Shown here in pieces: positions 49,101-61,703 of a stretch of DNA of 64,000 nucleotides; position 1 is the stretch's first letter, and each line of letters starts with the position of its first letter. The stretch comes from Chamaecrista fasciculata (Eukaryota; Streptophyta; Magnoliopsida; Fabales; Fabaceae): assembly GCA_003254925.1 (NCBI GenBank), contig QANZ01047971.1, positions 124,001 to 188,000 of the forward strand. Direction: 5' to 3'. The notes under the pieces were generated by a model. It ran no database searches and had not been told where the DNA came from. It saw nothing but the letters and a program-made list of their open reading frames with translations. The position numbers were made by a program, and so were the translations under genes.

Positions 49101-49288
49101 GGTAAGGTTTGCCACCCATCACCCTCACTGCATAGTAGCCAATCAAGTCAAAGATCAAAATTATCTCATCAGATTAGATGGGGTAGATAGCAACCTTACC
49201 CTAATGTTCATTGCTTTGAAGCTTTTTTAAGCTCCCAAGAGACTTCTAAATAGCAAAATACAAAGAACTGAAGAACCAAAATACTCAG
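46141..49288. other. AT-rich intergenic DNA
   Basis: No gene recognised. The last few hundred bases (about 48,850-49,288) are probably the 3' UTR of the PORR gene. (TA)n at 47,431-47,450. Confidence 0.55.
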
Positions 49289-50701
49289 TTAAGATGTCCT
49301 TTGCATTGATATAGTATCCTCAAAATCATCATCCTCATCTTCAATACCGGAATCGACATCAGAACCTATATCTGATGACAAGTCATCCCCGGCATCCCCA
49401 CCTTGCCCTGGACTATTTCCATCCTTGAAGTCTTCATAAGCATTCTCGACATATACTCTTCTTATTTGCCCCATATCATCCTCTTCTCTACTTCTCCTAA
49501 AACTAACCAATTCTCTGTCAACTTTTGCTTTCCTGGGGCTCACCAAAACCAACTCAGCCAGCTTCCTTCTTGCTAAATACAAATCATTGGGCTCTATCAA
49601 CCCTCCCTTTCTATATGCCTCCCTAAGGAAAACCGTATGGAGTTTTCCATGGTTTCCTCTGGTGGAAACATAAAATATCCCCTGATGCTGAAGAAGGAAG
49701 TCCTTCAACTTCTTCGGCAAATTCATCGCCATCCGAAAATGGGCAATCCTCTCCAACGTAATCTTCTTCTCCACTGTCAAGGACAACAATTCGTGGATTG
49801 TGGCAACTGCCCGCTTCTCCATTCGCTTTTGAGCCTCAATGGATCGCAAATCATAGCCAGAAACATCTTCAAAGGGTGACCAGTAAGGAAGCCGTTGCCA
49901 CTTCCACATTGCTATTTTAAAGTACTTTCCAATCTTAAATCCAGGAGGGAAGTTTATAATAAAAGAGAATCGAATATTTTCAGCGTCAATCCCTTTCTCT
50001 CTATACTCCTTCTCCCTAGCTTTCTCTATGGCACACACAGCTAAATTCTTATCCCTCTCCACAAGCTCAATGTACTTATTCCTAGTCTCTTTAGCATCAA
50101 ACAATCGAAAATATTGCGGGTACCTGAGAACCACCGAGTATTCGAAGTCGTCCGGCAATCCAAACGCCGACCGAGCGATACGAACATGCTCAAGACGAAG
50201 CCTTCCCGTGTTAGACATCATCAGAAGCTTCCGGAGGCGAGTGACGGCGTCTGGGATTTGCGCAATTAGGGCTTCCCTTTCTTGCTCGATTTGGAGAATG
50301 GCCTTTCGAGTGAGCCGGCAAAACAGAATTCGCTGAACCGGATGCTCGTAAACCTCGAAGACGAAGGGGAATTTGAGTATGAACGCACCTGCTTCGTTCT
50401 GTTTGAAGCCGATGCGGCGAGCGAGAGTGTCGAGGCGAGAGATTGGAAGGGTTTGGTTGAGTTGAGAGAGTATAAGGTCCTGAAATTTGAGAACCTTGCG
50501 CGTTTTCTTCTCAATTTCCATGTAATCGTCGTAGCCATGATCTCGAAGTCGTTGTTGTTTCTTGGGGATTGCGGTCGACTGCGACATTTCTCTCGTGGGA
50601 TTGAAGTTGAAGTTGAACATGTACGTAATCAATGGAAAACTATCATGAATTCGCGTCTTGTGATTGATGATATTGGCGCTGTAACGAAAGAAGACTCGCA
50701 T
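49289..50701 (-). CDS. PORR-domain organellar RNA-binding protein (WTF1/RPD1 family)
   Basis: An intronless frame of 470 residues. Family knowledge: PORR (plant organelle RNA recognition, formerly DUF860) proteins bind group II introns and aid their splicing in chloroplasts (WTF1) or mitochondria (WTF9). The domain runs from about residue 75 to 400: LSQLNQTLPISRLDTLARRI, GAFILKFPFVFEVY, DDFEYSVVLRYPQYFRL, and the C-terminal FYVSTRGNHGKLHTVFLREA followed by KGGLIEPNDLY. These are typical. The N-terminus is hydrophobic and basic without acidic residues early on (MRVFFRYSANIINHKTR), consistent with an organellar, probably mitochondrial, transit peptide. The tail is strongly acidic and disordered (DSGIEDEDDDFED). 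Older annotations of this family as ubiquitin carboxyl-terminal hydrolase are misleading. Which family member this is remains uncertain. Confidence 0.88.
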   Translation of the reverse strand: MRVFFRYSANIINHKTRIHDSFPLITYMFNFNFNPTREMSQSTAIPKKQQRLRDHGYDDYMEIEKKTRKVLKFQDLILSQLNQTLPISRLDTLARRIGFKQNEAGAFILKFPFVFEVYEHPVQRILFCRLTRKAILQIEQEREALIAQIPDAVTRLRKLLMMSNTGRLRLEHVRIARSAFGLPDDFEYSVVLRYPQYFRLFDAKETRNKYIELVERDKNLAVCAIEKAREKEYREKGIDAENIRFSFIINFPPGFKIGKYFKIAMWKWQRLPYWSPFEDVSGYDLRSIEAQKRMEKRAVATIHELLSLTVEKKITLERIAHFRMAMNLPKKLKDFLLQHQGIFYVSTRGNHGKLHTVFLREAYRKGGLIEPNDLYLARRKLAELVLVSPRKAKVDRELVSFRRSREEDDMGQIRRVYVENAYEDFKDGNSPGQGGDAGDDLSSDIGSDVDSGIEDEDDDFEDTISMQRTS

Positions 50702-51041
50702 TTTGGTCTCTTCTATGTTCTAAGCGTCGAGGTTTTTAGGGTTTAGAGCTTCTTAGATGACTATGCAACTATGGAGAAGGAGAATCACAGACTCACAGTG
50801 AGATAAAGTGAGAAAGAAGGAAAAAAAAGTTTAAAAAAGGGTCTTAAATACAAATAACTAAAGTTAAAGGGATGTTAATGCAATTACGAAGATTTGAGGG
50901 ATAAAACGTAAATGGATATTCATGAATGGGGTTTCATATGGGCTACAAGCCCACAGCTCGCATTCTTAATGGACATGTTAGCCTCGCTAAATGAAGTTAT
51001 AATTTTTTTTTTTTAATATTTCATTCTTATTATATTATTTT

Positions 51042-52402
51042 GGCCAAAGTGCGAATTTGGTCCTATAACTTTGCTGCAGTTCCCAAATTAGTCCTATAAC
51101 TTTTTTTGTCTTGAATTCGGTCCTGTAACTTTGCTCCAGTTCCCAAATCAGTCCTATAACTTTTTTTGTCTCGAATTTGGTCATGTAACTTTGCTTCAGT
51201 TCCCAAATCAATCCTATAACTTTTTTTTGTCTCGTATTTGGTCTTATGTCTTTGCTCCAGGTCACAAATCAGTCCTATATCTTTTTTTTTGTCTCAGTTT
51301 TGGTCCCATATGTTTTGAAAACCTCCCACTGTTACTCCTCCGCCTATTTTAAATTATAGTTTAGTGCTGAAAACTTCAAGTCCCTTTCACTTTAGTCCTT
51401 GATTATCAAAATGAAAGTGAAAGAGCATCCCTGAAGATTCTCAAACCTTACATCTTGGTCCCTAATCCATGAATTCTTCATGAAATGGAATAGAAATGCA
51501 AAAACAACACAAATTAAAGCAAATGACAGAGGGAGCAAAACTAAAAACGCAAAAAATTTAAAACCCACCGGAAAACGTACGGAAATCACCGAGAAACTCA
51601 AAAACTCATAAAAAAAAACCCCAGTTCTCACTGAAATCTCTCTCAAATAATAATCATCAAATGCTTTAAGAAATAATTTTCGAAAATCCACACTTTTGCG
51701 GAGGGAGGTGATAGAAGATTCTCGTACATTTAGTGATTCCGAGAGAGAAGTTCTAAAATCCCTTACATTTCTTCTATCACCTCCCTCCTCAAAAGTTTGG
51801 ATTTTCGAAAATTCTTTTTTAAAGCATTTGAGGGCGATTATTTGAGTGAGATTTCAGTGAGAATTGAGGTTTTTGGATAAATTTTTGAGTTTCTCGACGA
51901 TTTCCATACGTTTTTCAGCGACTTTGGGGTATTTTCCAGTGGGTTTTAAATTTTCTGCATTTTCCGTTTTGGTCCCTTGGTCATTTACTTTAATTTGTGT
52001 TGTTTTTGCATTTCTATTCCATTTCATGAAGAATTCATGGATTAGGGATCAAGATATAAGATTTGAGAATCTTCAGGATGCTCTTTCACTTTCATTTTGA
52101 TAGTTAGGGACTAAAGTGAAAGGGACTTGAAGTTTTCAGGACTAAACTGTAATTTAAAATAGACGAAGGACTAACAGTGAGAGGTTTTCAAAACATATGG
52201 GACGAATACTGAGACAAAAAAAAGATATAAGACTGATTTGGAACTTGGAGCAAAGATATAGGACTAAATACGAGACAAAAAGAGTTATAGAACTGATTTG
52301 GGAATTGGAGCAAAGTTACAGGACCAAATTCGAGACAAAAAAAGTTATAGGACTGATTTAGAAACAATAGCAAAGTTATAGGACCAAATTCACACTTTGG
52401 CC
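51042..52402. mobile_element. 1,361-bp foldback MULE, near-complete palindrome
   Basis: Termini GGCCAAAGTG and CACTTTGGCC. Arms of about 650 bp are inverted copies with only about 60 bases of loop near 51,710-51,780. The outer part holds tandem 'aatttggtcctataactttgct' blocks. Exact 9-bp duplications TATTATTTT flank it (51,033-51,041 and 52,403-52,411). No gene content. Confidence 0.82.
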
Positions 52403-52414
52403 TATTATTTTTAA

Positions 52415-53096
52415 GAGGAAACCTAATATTTGGTCCCTCCTTTTTCACACTTTCAACTATTTGGTCTCTGAATTTTTGAAATAGACTATTTGGTCCCTCA
52501 ATAATTACAAATGTTAACTCGTTAGTCTATGTAATTTATCTCCGTTACTAACAATGATGACCTAGCCGTTAAGTGCACATTTCAAAACACAACCATTTAG
52601 TCCCTATCCCCTATTTTCTCATGTCTTTTAGGTTAGCAACGTCATCCTCTAGTTGTCATTCGTCATCCTTTGGTGTCTAACTTTTTGTCTAAAGGTGTGT
52701 TAAGGAGGAAGCTTGCTGTGTATGTGAATTTATCAGCTATGTTTTTGTTCTTTAATGGAGTTTTGTGCGTTGTGGAGAGATGTTTCTAGGGTGGGGTGTA
52801 GTTGTCATTTGAGGTGTCATTCTTTGAATTTTCTGCTGTATAAAAAATAATAAATAATAATAATAAACTTAATGATTTTAGGTGATTAGGACGACATTGT
52901 GACATTTAACAGCGTCATGTCAGCATTTAACCTCCATGTCATCAAGTAATTTAATGGATACTAATAGAGGGACCAAATTGGTTGACGGTTATGATAAATG
53001 AGGGACTGAATAGTTTATAATTTGATAATTGAGGGACCAAATAATTGATTCAATAAAAAATTAGGGACCAAATAATAAGTTTCCTCTATTTTTAAT
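52415..53096. mobile_element. 682-bp non-autonomous MULE
   Basis: Termini GAGGAAACCTAATATTTGG and the complementary CCAAATAATAAGTTTCCTC. Exact 9-bp duplications TATTTTTAA flank it (52,406-52,414 and 53,097-53,105); the left one overlaps the right duplication of the preceding element. The interior 52,630-52,880 is not repeated and not recognisably coding. Confidence 0.82.
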
Positions 53097-53301
53097 TATG
53101 GTATTTGTTTTTTAAAAACTAATTTTAGTGTTTACTGTTTAATGTGGATTACGGAAACTATTAGCATGTGGTAAAACTAAATTTCAGGTGGAAAGAAAAA
53201 TGTTATTATCTTTGTAAGAATTTTTCTAACCGATAATTGAAGTGCGTGAAAAGTTGAAAAATGAATAATAAGATAAAATCTTTAGATACAAAAATGAAAT
53301 G

Positions 53302-53496
53302 AGCCAACAAAAATTGACCCAGTTGGTAAGGAGTTGGCTCATAATCTACAAGATCGTGAGTTTAATTTTCGTTGCCGATGTGAGGGCCTTGTTAGTATGT
53401 GATCCGTAAGCGTTTATAGAGCCTGAAAACACGTCACATGTCTTAGCCTTGTGAGCCTCAGGACCTTACTCCCTTAAACTTTTATTCATACAAAAA
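53302..53496 (+). mobile_element. tRNA-derived SINE
   Basis: A-box-like CAGTTGGTAAGGAGTTGGC and a weak B-box GTGAGTTTAATTTTC; the 3' end is CATACAAAAAAAAA. Flanking duplications contain ATGAAATG, up to 12 bases if the A run is counted (ending 53,301 and 53,507). Its body differs from the other two SINEs. Confidence 0.7.
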
Positions 53497-53507
53497 AAAA
53501 TGAAATG

Positions 53508-54801
53508 GTAAAAACTTAGATCTTCATATTTTCTTTCAATATCTAAAATAAAATATTGCTATTTGTTTAAAGAGAAAACATTTTTTTTTAAGTTTTACAT
53601 TTTCTATGAGATAACAATATTTTTGGTATTTTTAAAGTATGTGATCAATTTTAGATATATCCTTAAAGTTCTTTTTGAGTTAATTGTACTCTCGAGTTTG
53701 TTTGGATTGAGGATTTTAAAAGAGAAGAGAGGGGGAGGGGAGAGGTTTGGGACATCTTCCCCTTGTATGGAAAAAAAAGGAGATTGGAGGAGAAGAAAAT
53801 ATCTATTAATCACCATTTCTCCTTCTTTCTTCACAAATTACAAATACCTTAAATTAGGATATTTTAGAGGAGGAACTACTTCTCCAAACAAAAAGGAAAG
53901 CTTTCTTCCTTTCCTCCTCGAATCTCATCTCAATCTTAAAACATTCATATATGTTATATATATGGTATCAAAGCCACTACACTTTTCCACCCAAAAAGAA
54001 AAGCCACTTCACAAAATCACAAAATCCTAAAATTAAAGTGAACTCTACAATATAATGAATATATACAAGAAACAAGTAAACGCAATTATAAGAGAGAAGA
54101 ACATTCTACAATGTAATGAATATATACAAGAAACAAGTAAAGGCATTTATATTCTGGCCAAAAAAGTAAAGGCAATTATAAGAGAGAAAAGAAACATGAA
54201 CGAACATATTGTCACTATAAAAAGTGCATGTATTATTTGATGAGATAAAAGGAACATCTAAAAGGATGAAGAGACAACTCAGCCTCATGATGATCAGTTT
54301 GTGAGTTTGAGAGAAAATTAAAACAACAAAAACAGAGACCAACGACAAATAAATGGGGACACACAAATAAAAGAGAGAGAAGGGGTAAGAGTCAATGCCC
54401 GAACCACTAATACTAATCCAAACCAAAACCAAAGAGAGACCTCTTTTTTCTTTGCGGTTCGTTCTTGACTCCAACCCTTTAAAATTCCCACCCACCATTA
54501 CTACTATATATTCCTATTAATATATCATCAAATATGTCATTTTTTTTTTAATTTCTCTCCCTCTCTCTCTATATATGTCTGTCACCCACCAAAATTATAA
54601 CCCCATCTCTAATATATATAATTATCCCCCACTCATCCATCCCATCCATCTATATATATATCTATCCTCCTATACCTCATTAAACCTTAATCCAATTCTG
54701 TTTAGTTTGGTTTCTATCAGAAAATTCTCCAAAGAAAAAAAAAAAGAAAGTCATCACTAAAATGTAAAAAAGAAAAAAGAAACAAGTGAACATGATGATG
54801 A
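53508..54801. other. Intergenic DNA downstream of the homeobox gene
   Basis: No gene recognised. The part next to 54,802 should contain the 3' UTR of the HD-ZIP gene. Confidence 0.55.
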
Positions 54802-57421
54802 TCATGGAACCCTAAGGGCGACTTTGATCTTCTGAACGGTGCAAGTGATGAGGTTGTTGACGGTGTCGATGGATTCGACGGTGAGTTTTCCGGAGGGAAG
54901 ACTGTCGACGAGTATCTGAAGCCCAACCGTCAGAAGGCACCCGCCCTGGCCGCCGTCCGGGAGAATGGCGAAGCCGGACGGCAAGAGTGCCACGTAAGAC
55001 GAGTTGCCACCACTCATCACCACGTTCAAGGACTGCACGTCCACCGGAGCGTACACTATCATGGAGCAGTATGTATCAGCCCATGTGTCTTGTAGTATCA
55101 GCATGTTGCTCTCGTTCCCATTTGCTCCCTGCATTGAGTTAACTAATCAGTCTTTGAATAATTAAAATATTTAGTTCCTAAATTATTATAATTACTAACA
55201 TTTTGATGCTTGGAAACCAAAAAAATAAAAATTCAGTACAAATTTAAAAATAAAAAAAGTAATAATTTAATATAAATTTAGGGGAAAAAAAGTAAAAAAT
55301 TAATTCAAATTCACGAACTAAATAATAGACAATTGAAATATTTTAAAGATCAAATCATGTATATCTTAACTCGGTATAAATTTAAGAGTAAAGTAATAAG
55401 TTTTCTCTTACAATTATTCAACTTATTATACAATATTTCTTTTTGAATTATACAACATGTTAACTACTAACATATATATTTATAAGTATACTATTATTTT
55501 AGTCTTTAAAATTTACTGACTCATCATAACAATTTAGTCCCTTTAGGGACAGAGTAGTACTATTATGGCTACAATTTAATAGAATAACTAAATTGTAAGA
55601 GATCATGAATTTTTAGAAATTACGCAGTTTTAAAAATCTAAGCACTAAAAATAATAACGCCTGCATAATTTAGTCAAGGAACTAAACTACACTAAACTAA
55701 AAATTTAATCCATGAATTATATAAGTACTATTATTTTAATCCTTGGAGTTCTTAAAAAGATTAATTTAATTTTCAAAATTTCATATCTCCTCATTGCAAT
55801 TTAATCTCTCTAACGATTGAATTATAAAAAACACAACAAATTATAAATTTTCAAAGACTAAATTAATTATTCTAAAAATTCAAGAACTAAAATAATATCT
55901 ACCCTATAATTCAAGCAATATCATATAGAAAAGAAAAGAAAGGGCACTTACGGTGGTACTAAGAAGAGAAACACAGTTACCATTAGACTGTCCCTTAGAA
56001 ATGTGCACCATCTCTTGCATGGTTCCTCCATTGGACAAGATGTCCCATTCGGGCCTCACCCGCTCGTCGCGGAGGTAGTCGAAGAGCCGCTGCCGGGAAA
56101 CCGGCAGCCACACCGAGGTGGCTGCGCTTAGCACAACACCCGGGGGCTCCCCGGGCTCCTCATCGTTCTTCCGGGTCATCACCTTCACGTCATCTCCTAG
56201 CGTCCCGACGTGCAGACTCTCCCACCTCCGGCTGCCCGATGAAGCGCATATGCCGGAGTTGAAGTTGTCCGTCATGCGTTGTGCTAGCTTCACCATGCTG
56301 CTCCGACCAACTTGGCTCAAGCTTAACCCTGCCACAACAAAAGTCTCTAAATAATTAAAATATACTATTCAATTTATAAATTATTAGAATCGTCAATAAT
56401 TTAATTTCTAATCAAAATTAGGGAAAAAAAGTAAAAAAATTAAGTAAATTTAAGAACAAATTATATATTTCAATTATTCATAAACTATTCATTAACTCGG
56501 TATAAATTTAAAGATAAAATAGTAAGTTTTTCAAATTCAAAATATAGAACAATTTTTTTAAAGATTTAATAATTAACGTATATATTTGAGTGACAATTTT
56601 ATATGTTTACTATTTTTAAATAATTTTTGAAAAGATTATTTACTAAAATATTTGTTTTTAAAGCAAATGATATAGTTTCTGTTACCTACTGTACCGTAGG
56701 TGTATAGTTTAGAATAGCTATCTCTTTCACGTCAGGTACAAAGTGTACACCACATAACGGCAATACTTAAAATATACACATATCTACATGTATGAAATAA
56801 CATCTTCTAAAGAAAATTTGAGGAAAAAAATTAAGGTATAAAATAAGTTAGTAGCCCTCATATATCTCTCTTTCACTTTGCATTATAAAACCTTGCTCAT
56901 ACATATGTATGTATATAGAGAGAGAGAATATGAAGAAGGAATTAGTTAAAATGTAACAACATGTATCCATATATATAAAGATTTATAAAAAATTGGTAAC
57001 AAGAAGATTAATTACCCTTATGATCATCATTAGGGATGGATGATGACATGAAAATGGCCAAGCATTCACACTGCCTTTGGAGGGTGGCGATCCACCGATG
57101 AGCTCCGAAGGCGACTCCGGAGCTGACCACTGGCCGATAAATTTGGTGCACCACACTCTCATCGTACTCCCAATGCTCCACCCATGTCACCTATATATAT
57201 ATGTAAAAAAAAAATGAAGATTCTCTTTTATGGGGTAAAGTATAAATTTGAAATCTTTGTGGGAGATCCCATACAATTGATAATTAGGGTACATGTGAGA
57301 TGTCAAGATTAATAATATAGTGCATGCTTGGTTTGAGAGCTTTTATGGAGATTTTCAATGTGATATATATATATATATGGATGATCCATTGGAAAGAAAA
57401 ACAAGGGTCATAGTGTGATCT

Positions 57422-57457
<36 letters not shown>

Positions 57458-60400
57458 CACATAAAGGACACACGGATCATAATACCTGCAGGATCCATTA
57501 TATATGTAAATATTATTAATTACATGTGAAAACTCAATATATATGATTATAAATTCGTTGATTATTCACCTCTTCCTAATGAGGCTTATTCCTATTTTTA
57601 GCTTATTGATTGATGAATTATTAATTTTATATATGATGTTTACAAATCATTTAAATTCTTGAGTTAATATATTAAATATTTTGTGACTCAATCAATAATG
57701 AAACTAATGAAAGAAAAAAAAGACAATCACATGTTAGAACATTCTCTTTTTCTCTCTTACATAAATTTTGTAGCCTAAAATTTTGATTAATTAGGGTGCA
57801 TGGAATGGATAGTTCACCTTAGAGTAACCATTTGGCATGTCATAGATAATGACACCGGAAGGAAGTCGCCGACAGGCAATGAAAGGTTGTGCAGTAGCAG
57901 GGTCACGACCAATCTCGACGGAGACATCAACGACACCCCAGAAGCCATCTGAGTGCTGCTTGCACAGTCGGATAAACCTCGATTGACGAACAGGCACCAG
58001 AGGCGAAAGCAATTGAAACTCAGCATCCATCTAAAATTGCAAAATGACAAATAAATAGTTTCAAAATTAATTACATACCATTATCGCAACACGACAAAAT
58101 ATATAGTTAATGCTAAATAAAAGAATTAAATAAGACTCTTATTATATTTGTTTAAAAAAAGTGTTTGAACTCGAGACCATTGAGTAAATAAAGACGATTC
58201 AATGCCAACTGACCCACACTCAATGTCATTTAATATAAATAAAGATGATTGATTAAATAAAGACTCTTATTATATTTTTTCAAAAAATAAGATTCGAACT
58301 CCAGACCATTGATTAGATAAAAACGATCCGTTGCCACTTAACCCACACACATAGTGTCATTTATTATGAATTTTAAAACTTGGAATAAACAAAAAAAAAA
58401 AATTAACATAACACAACACGACAAAATATATAATTAATGCTAGATAAAAAAAAAATAAGACTCTTATTATATTTTTTAAAGAAAAAGGTTCGAACTCGAG
58501 ACCATTGATTAAATAAAGACAATTCAATGCCATCTGACCCACATTCAATGTCATTTGTTATCAATAAAGATGATTGATTAAATAAAGACTCTTATTATAT
58601 TTAAAAAAAAATTCAAACTCCAGACCATTGATTAAATAAAGATGATTCATTGCGACCTAACCCACGCGCTTAGTGTCATTTATTATGAACTTTAAAACTT
58701 GAAATAAACAAAAAAAATTAACATAACACAACACGACAAAATATATAACTAATGCTAGATAAAAAATAAAATAAGACTCTTATTATATTTTTTAAAAAAA
58801 AAGGTTCGAACTTGAGACTATTGATTAAATAAAGACGATTCAATGCCATCTGACCCACACTCAATATTATTTATTATGAAAAAAGATTATTGATTAAATA
58901 AAGACTCTTATTATATTTTTTAAAAAAACAAATAAAATAAAGACGATTCATTGCCACTTAACCCACATGCTTAGTGTCATTTATTATGAGTTTTAAAACT
59001 TGAAATAAACAAAAAAATTAACATAACATAACACGAAAAAATATATAATCAATGCTAGATAAAAATTTAAGTAAGACAATTATTATATTTTTTTTTAAAA
59101 AATGTTCGAACTCAAAACCATTGATTAAATAAAGACGATTCAATGCCATTTGATCCACATTCAATGTCATTTGTTATGAATAACAATGATTGATTAAATA
59201 AAGACTCTTATTATATTTAAGAAAAAAAATCGAACTCCAAACCAATGATTAAATAAAGATTATTCATTGCGACCTAACCCGCGCGCTTAGTGTCATTTGT
59301 TATGAATTTTAAAACTTGAAATAAACAAAAAGATTAACATAACACAACACGACAAAATATATAATTAATGCTAGACAAAAAATAAAATAAGACTCTAATT
59401 ATTTTTTTTTAAAAAAAAAGGTTCGAACTCGAGACCATTGATTAAATAAAGACGATTCAGTGCCAGCTGACCCACACGCTCAGTGCCATTTATTATGAAT
59501 ATTAAAACTTGAAATAAACAAAAAAACATTAACATACCACTTGTAAAGTACCGTTTCTTGATCCTCCCACGCCGCTTGAAATGACATCGAGTGTTAAAGC
59601 TCTAGCAATCATGGTAGGGAACATATCTGTCCATTTATTCTACAAATATAAAGCCACATAGTTAATTGATGAAAATATTGTCATTATACTAACAACAGAA
59701 AAATACATCATATATTACACACACATACCGCATCCATTAGTACTTCTACAAGGGCCAGACTATTGATGATGACAACCCCAGTGTCCCTTGTGGCTTCAGT
59801 GATATATCCAGAGGGCTTTGGACCAAGACATGGAGAGAAGGTCCTAGCATACTCATCAAGGTTCAACACTTCCTTGTCACCATTATTATTATTGATCCAA
59901 AGTGAAGTATCAAGATGAGCCATTTTGATTAGTTCGTCCATAGCAGACAATGCAAGGTCTATCAACATCGATCGCTGGTCCATATGTCCTTGATCATTAT
60001 TCCCCATCCCCATCCCCATCCCCAGATCGAGTCCCATAGAGAAACTCGATGACGAGCCACCAATACCATTATTGTTGTTATTGATGCTGTTGCCATTACT
60101 ATTGTTAATATTGTTGTTCCTTCCAATGGCAAGATCTAGGGTGGAGTTTGAAGGTGGGAGAGCCATGGGAGAAAGAGGCCTTCCGAGAAACTTGTTGGCC
60201 AAGGCACAAATGCGACTGAGTTCATCCTTGAGACGAGCATTTTCAATTCGAAGTTGGTGCTCTTCAAAAGAGATTTGGCCAGGAATGGCTGGTCCTCCAC
60301 AGGTATTGCAAGTTGGGTTTGACATTGCTTCCTTCATCATGCTATTCTCTGCTCGCAGCTTGTCATTCTCTTGTCGCAAGATTAGGTTCTCGTGCCTCTC

Positions 60401-61670
60401 CAATTGGGTCTAAAACAATGAGATTCCCACCACAAATTATATAATTTGAATGAACCACACTTGATTAGTTAACGCATTCACAATAAATGAGCAAATTAAT
60501 CAATAAAAACTATAGCTACTTTACAAGAAAGAGAACGAATGTTATAAGTTCCACATCAGAATTAGGCCAATTAGAGATGACGTGATATATAAATTTAAAA
60601 GAGTTATCTCATTTAATATACTACCATTTTGAAGGAGAGATCTAGGATATAATAGGCGATAACGCTAGTAACGACACGGAAGAAGAATTATCTCATTTAT
60701 TTGAGAAAATGACTAATTCGACATACGTCAACAAAATCTACTACCACGGAAAGTTCATTAAAGAGAATTATCCCATTTATTGATGAGAAAATGACTAATT
60801 CGACATACGTCAACAAAATCTACCACCAAAGAAAGTTCATTAAAGACCCAATGGGTAGTTTGAGGAAGATCTTCCACTCAACAAGCTAACTTTTCAAAAA
60901 TCAGTTTTTTTTTTTTCATTAAGATGGACACTAGGGTATAAGGAGATGAAATCCTCCACACACCAAACAGTCTTTCCAAAAAGGATAACTCAATTTAAAA
61001 AAAAACCAACCAGTCTTTTCATCAAAAGAGCAAAGGTACAACACCAAACAATGTGGAACATCACAAAACATCATATCATTTGAAAGTAATTAAATTAATC
61101 AGAGAACCCACAATGCCACTCTAATTTGACATATAAACAACCAGATTAAAGCTCAAATTTTAGGAGAATATTCATCATTTTCATCATATACCTTCATCTG
61201 GGTTCGTCGATTCTGAAACCAGAACTTGACCTGCTTGGTCTCCAAGCCCAGCCTCTTGCTAAGTTCCAACCTTTGCTTCTCATCAGGATGAGGACACTCC
61301 TTGAAAAAGCTATGATTTTAACACAAGAATCAATCAATCACACAATAATGAAGCAAACCCAAATCAAATTAAGCGAAACCCAAATCAAATTAAGAGAAAC
61401 CCAAATCAAAAACACAAGAAAAAAGAATTTTTTTTACGATTCAAGCTCTTGGATTTGATGAGGAGTGTGTCTATGGTACTTCTTCCTCCTCCCCTGAGGA
61501 GTATCATCTGCAGCCTCTTGATCATCTTCACCACCAGATAGCGAAACGCCTTCGAAATTGTCACTCCCAGAACGACTCTCATACCCATCGTCTCTCATAT
61601 TCCTTCCCATAGTCAATCCACCATCGAAATTCTCACCCAAACCTCCCATATCCACATGATGACCCTCCAT
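54802..61670 (-). CDS. HD-ZIP class IV homeobox protein, ANL2/HDG1 clade
   Basis: Eight coding exons: 61,670-61,438, 61,309-61,192, 60,409-59,729, 59,639-59,538, 58,030-57,818, 57,190-57,016, 56,328-55,952, 55,128-54,802. They join to 741 residues, a usual length. The acidic N-terminus leads to the homeodomain (about 61-117; [20 protein letters not shown] ... [13 protein letters not shown]), then the zipper-loop-zipper (118-190) with the class IV C-x2-C (Cys151, Cys154). The lipid-binding START domain begins near [17 protein letters not shown] (264) and runs to about 490, followed by the HD-START-associated region to the C-terminus ([27 protein letters not shown]). [20 protein letters not shown] and RLKDELSRI point to the ANL2/HDG1 group. 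Family role: epidermis-specific transcription factor acting on L1-box promoters, affecting anthocyanin, cuticle or root epidermis. An Asn-rich stretch at about 214-231 is a local oddity. Confidence 0.92.
58085..59530. repeat. Tandem array of about 315-bp units with tRNA-like motifs, in an HD-ZIP intron
   Basis: AACACGACAAAATATATA or a close variant recurs near 58,088, 58,415, 58,730, 59,030 and 59,346 (spacing 300-327). Each unit holds two related half-units. On the minus strand each half reads GTGGGTTAAGTGGCAA ... AATCAATGGTCT then GAGTTCGAACC, resembling RNA polymerase III A and B boxes. The array fills almost all of the intron 58,031-59,537. Confidence 0.85.
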
Positions 61671-61703
61671 ATCGATCTTGATTGATTCTTCTTCTCTATA
61701 ATC

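Noticed and set aside
53563-54030. 155-codon frame downstream of the SINE
   Set aside because: Rich in Phe, Lys and Tyr as expected from AT-rich DNA; no domain and no flanking gene structure.
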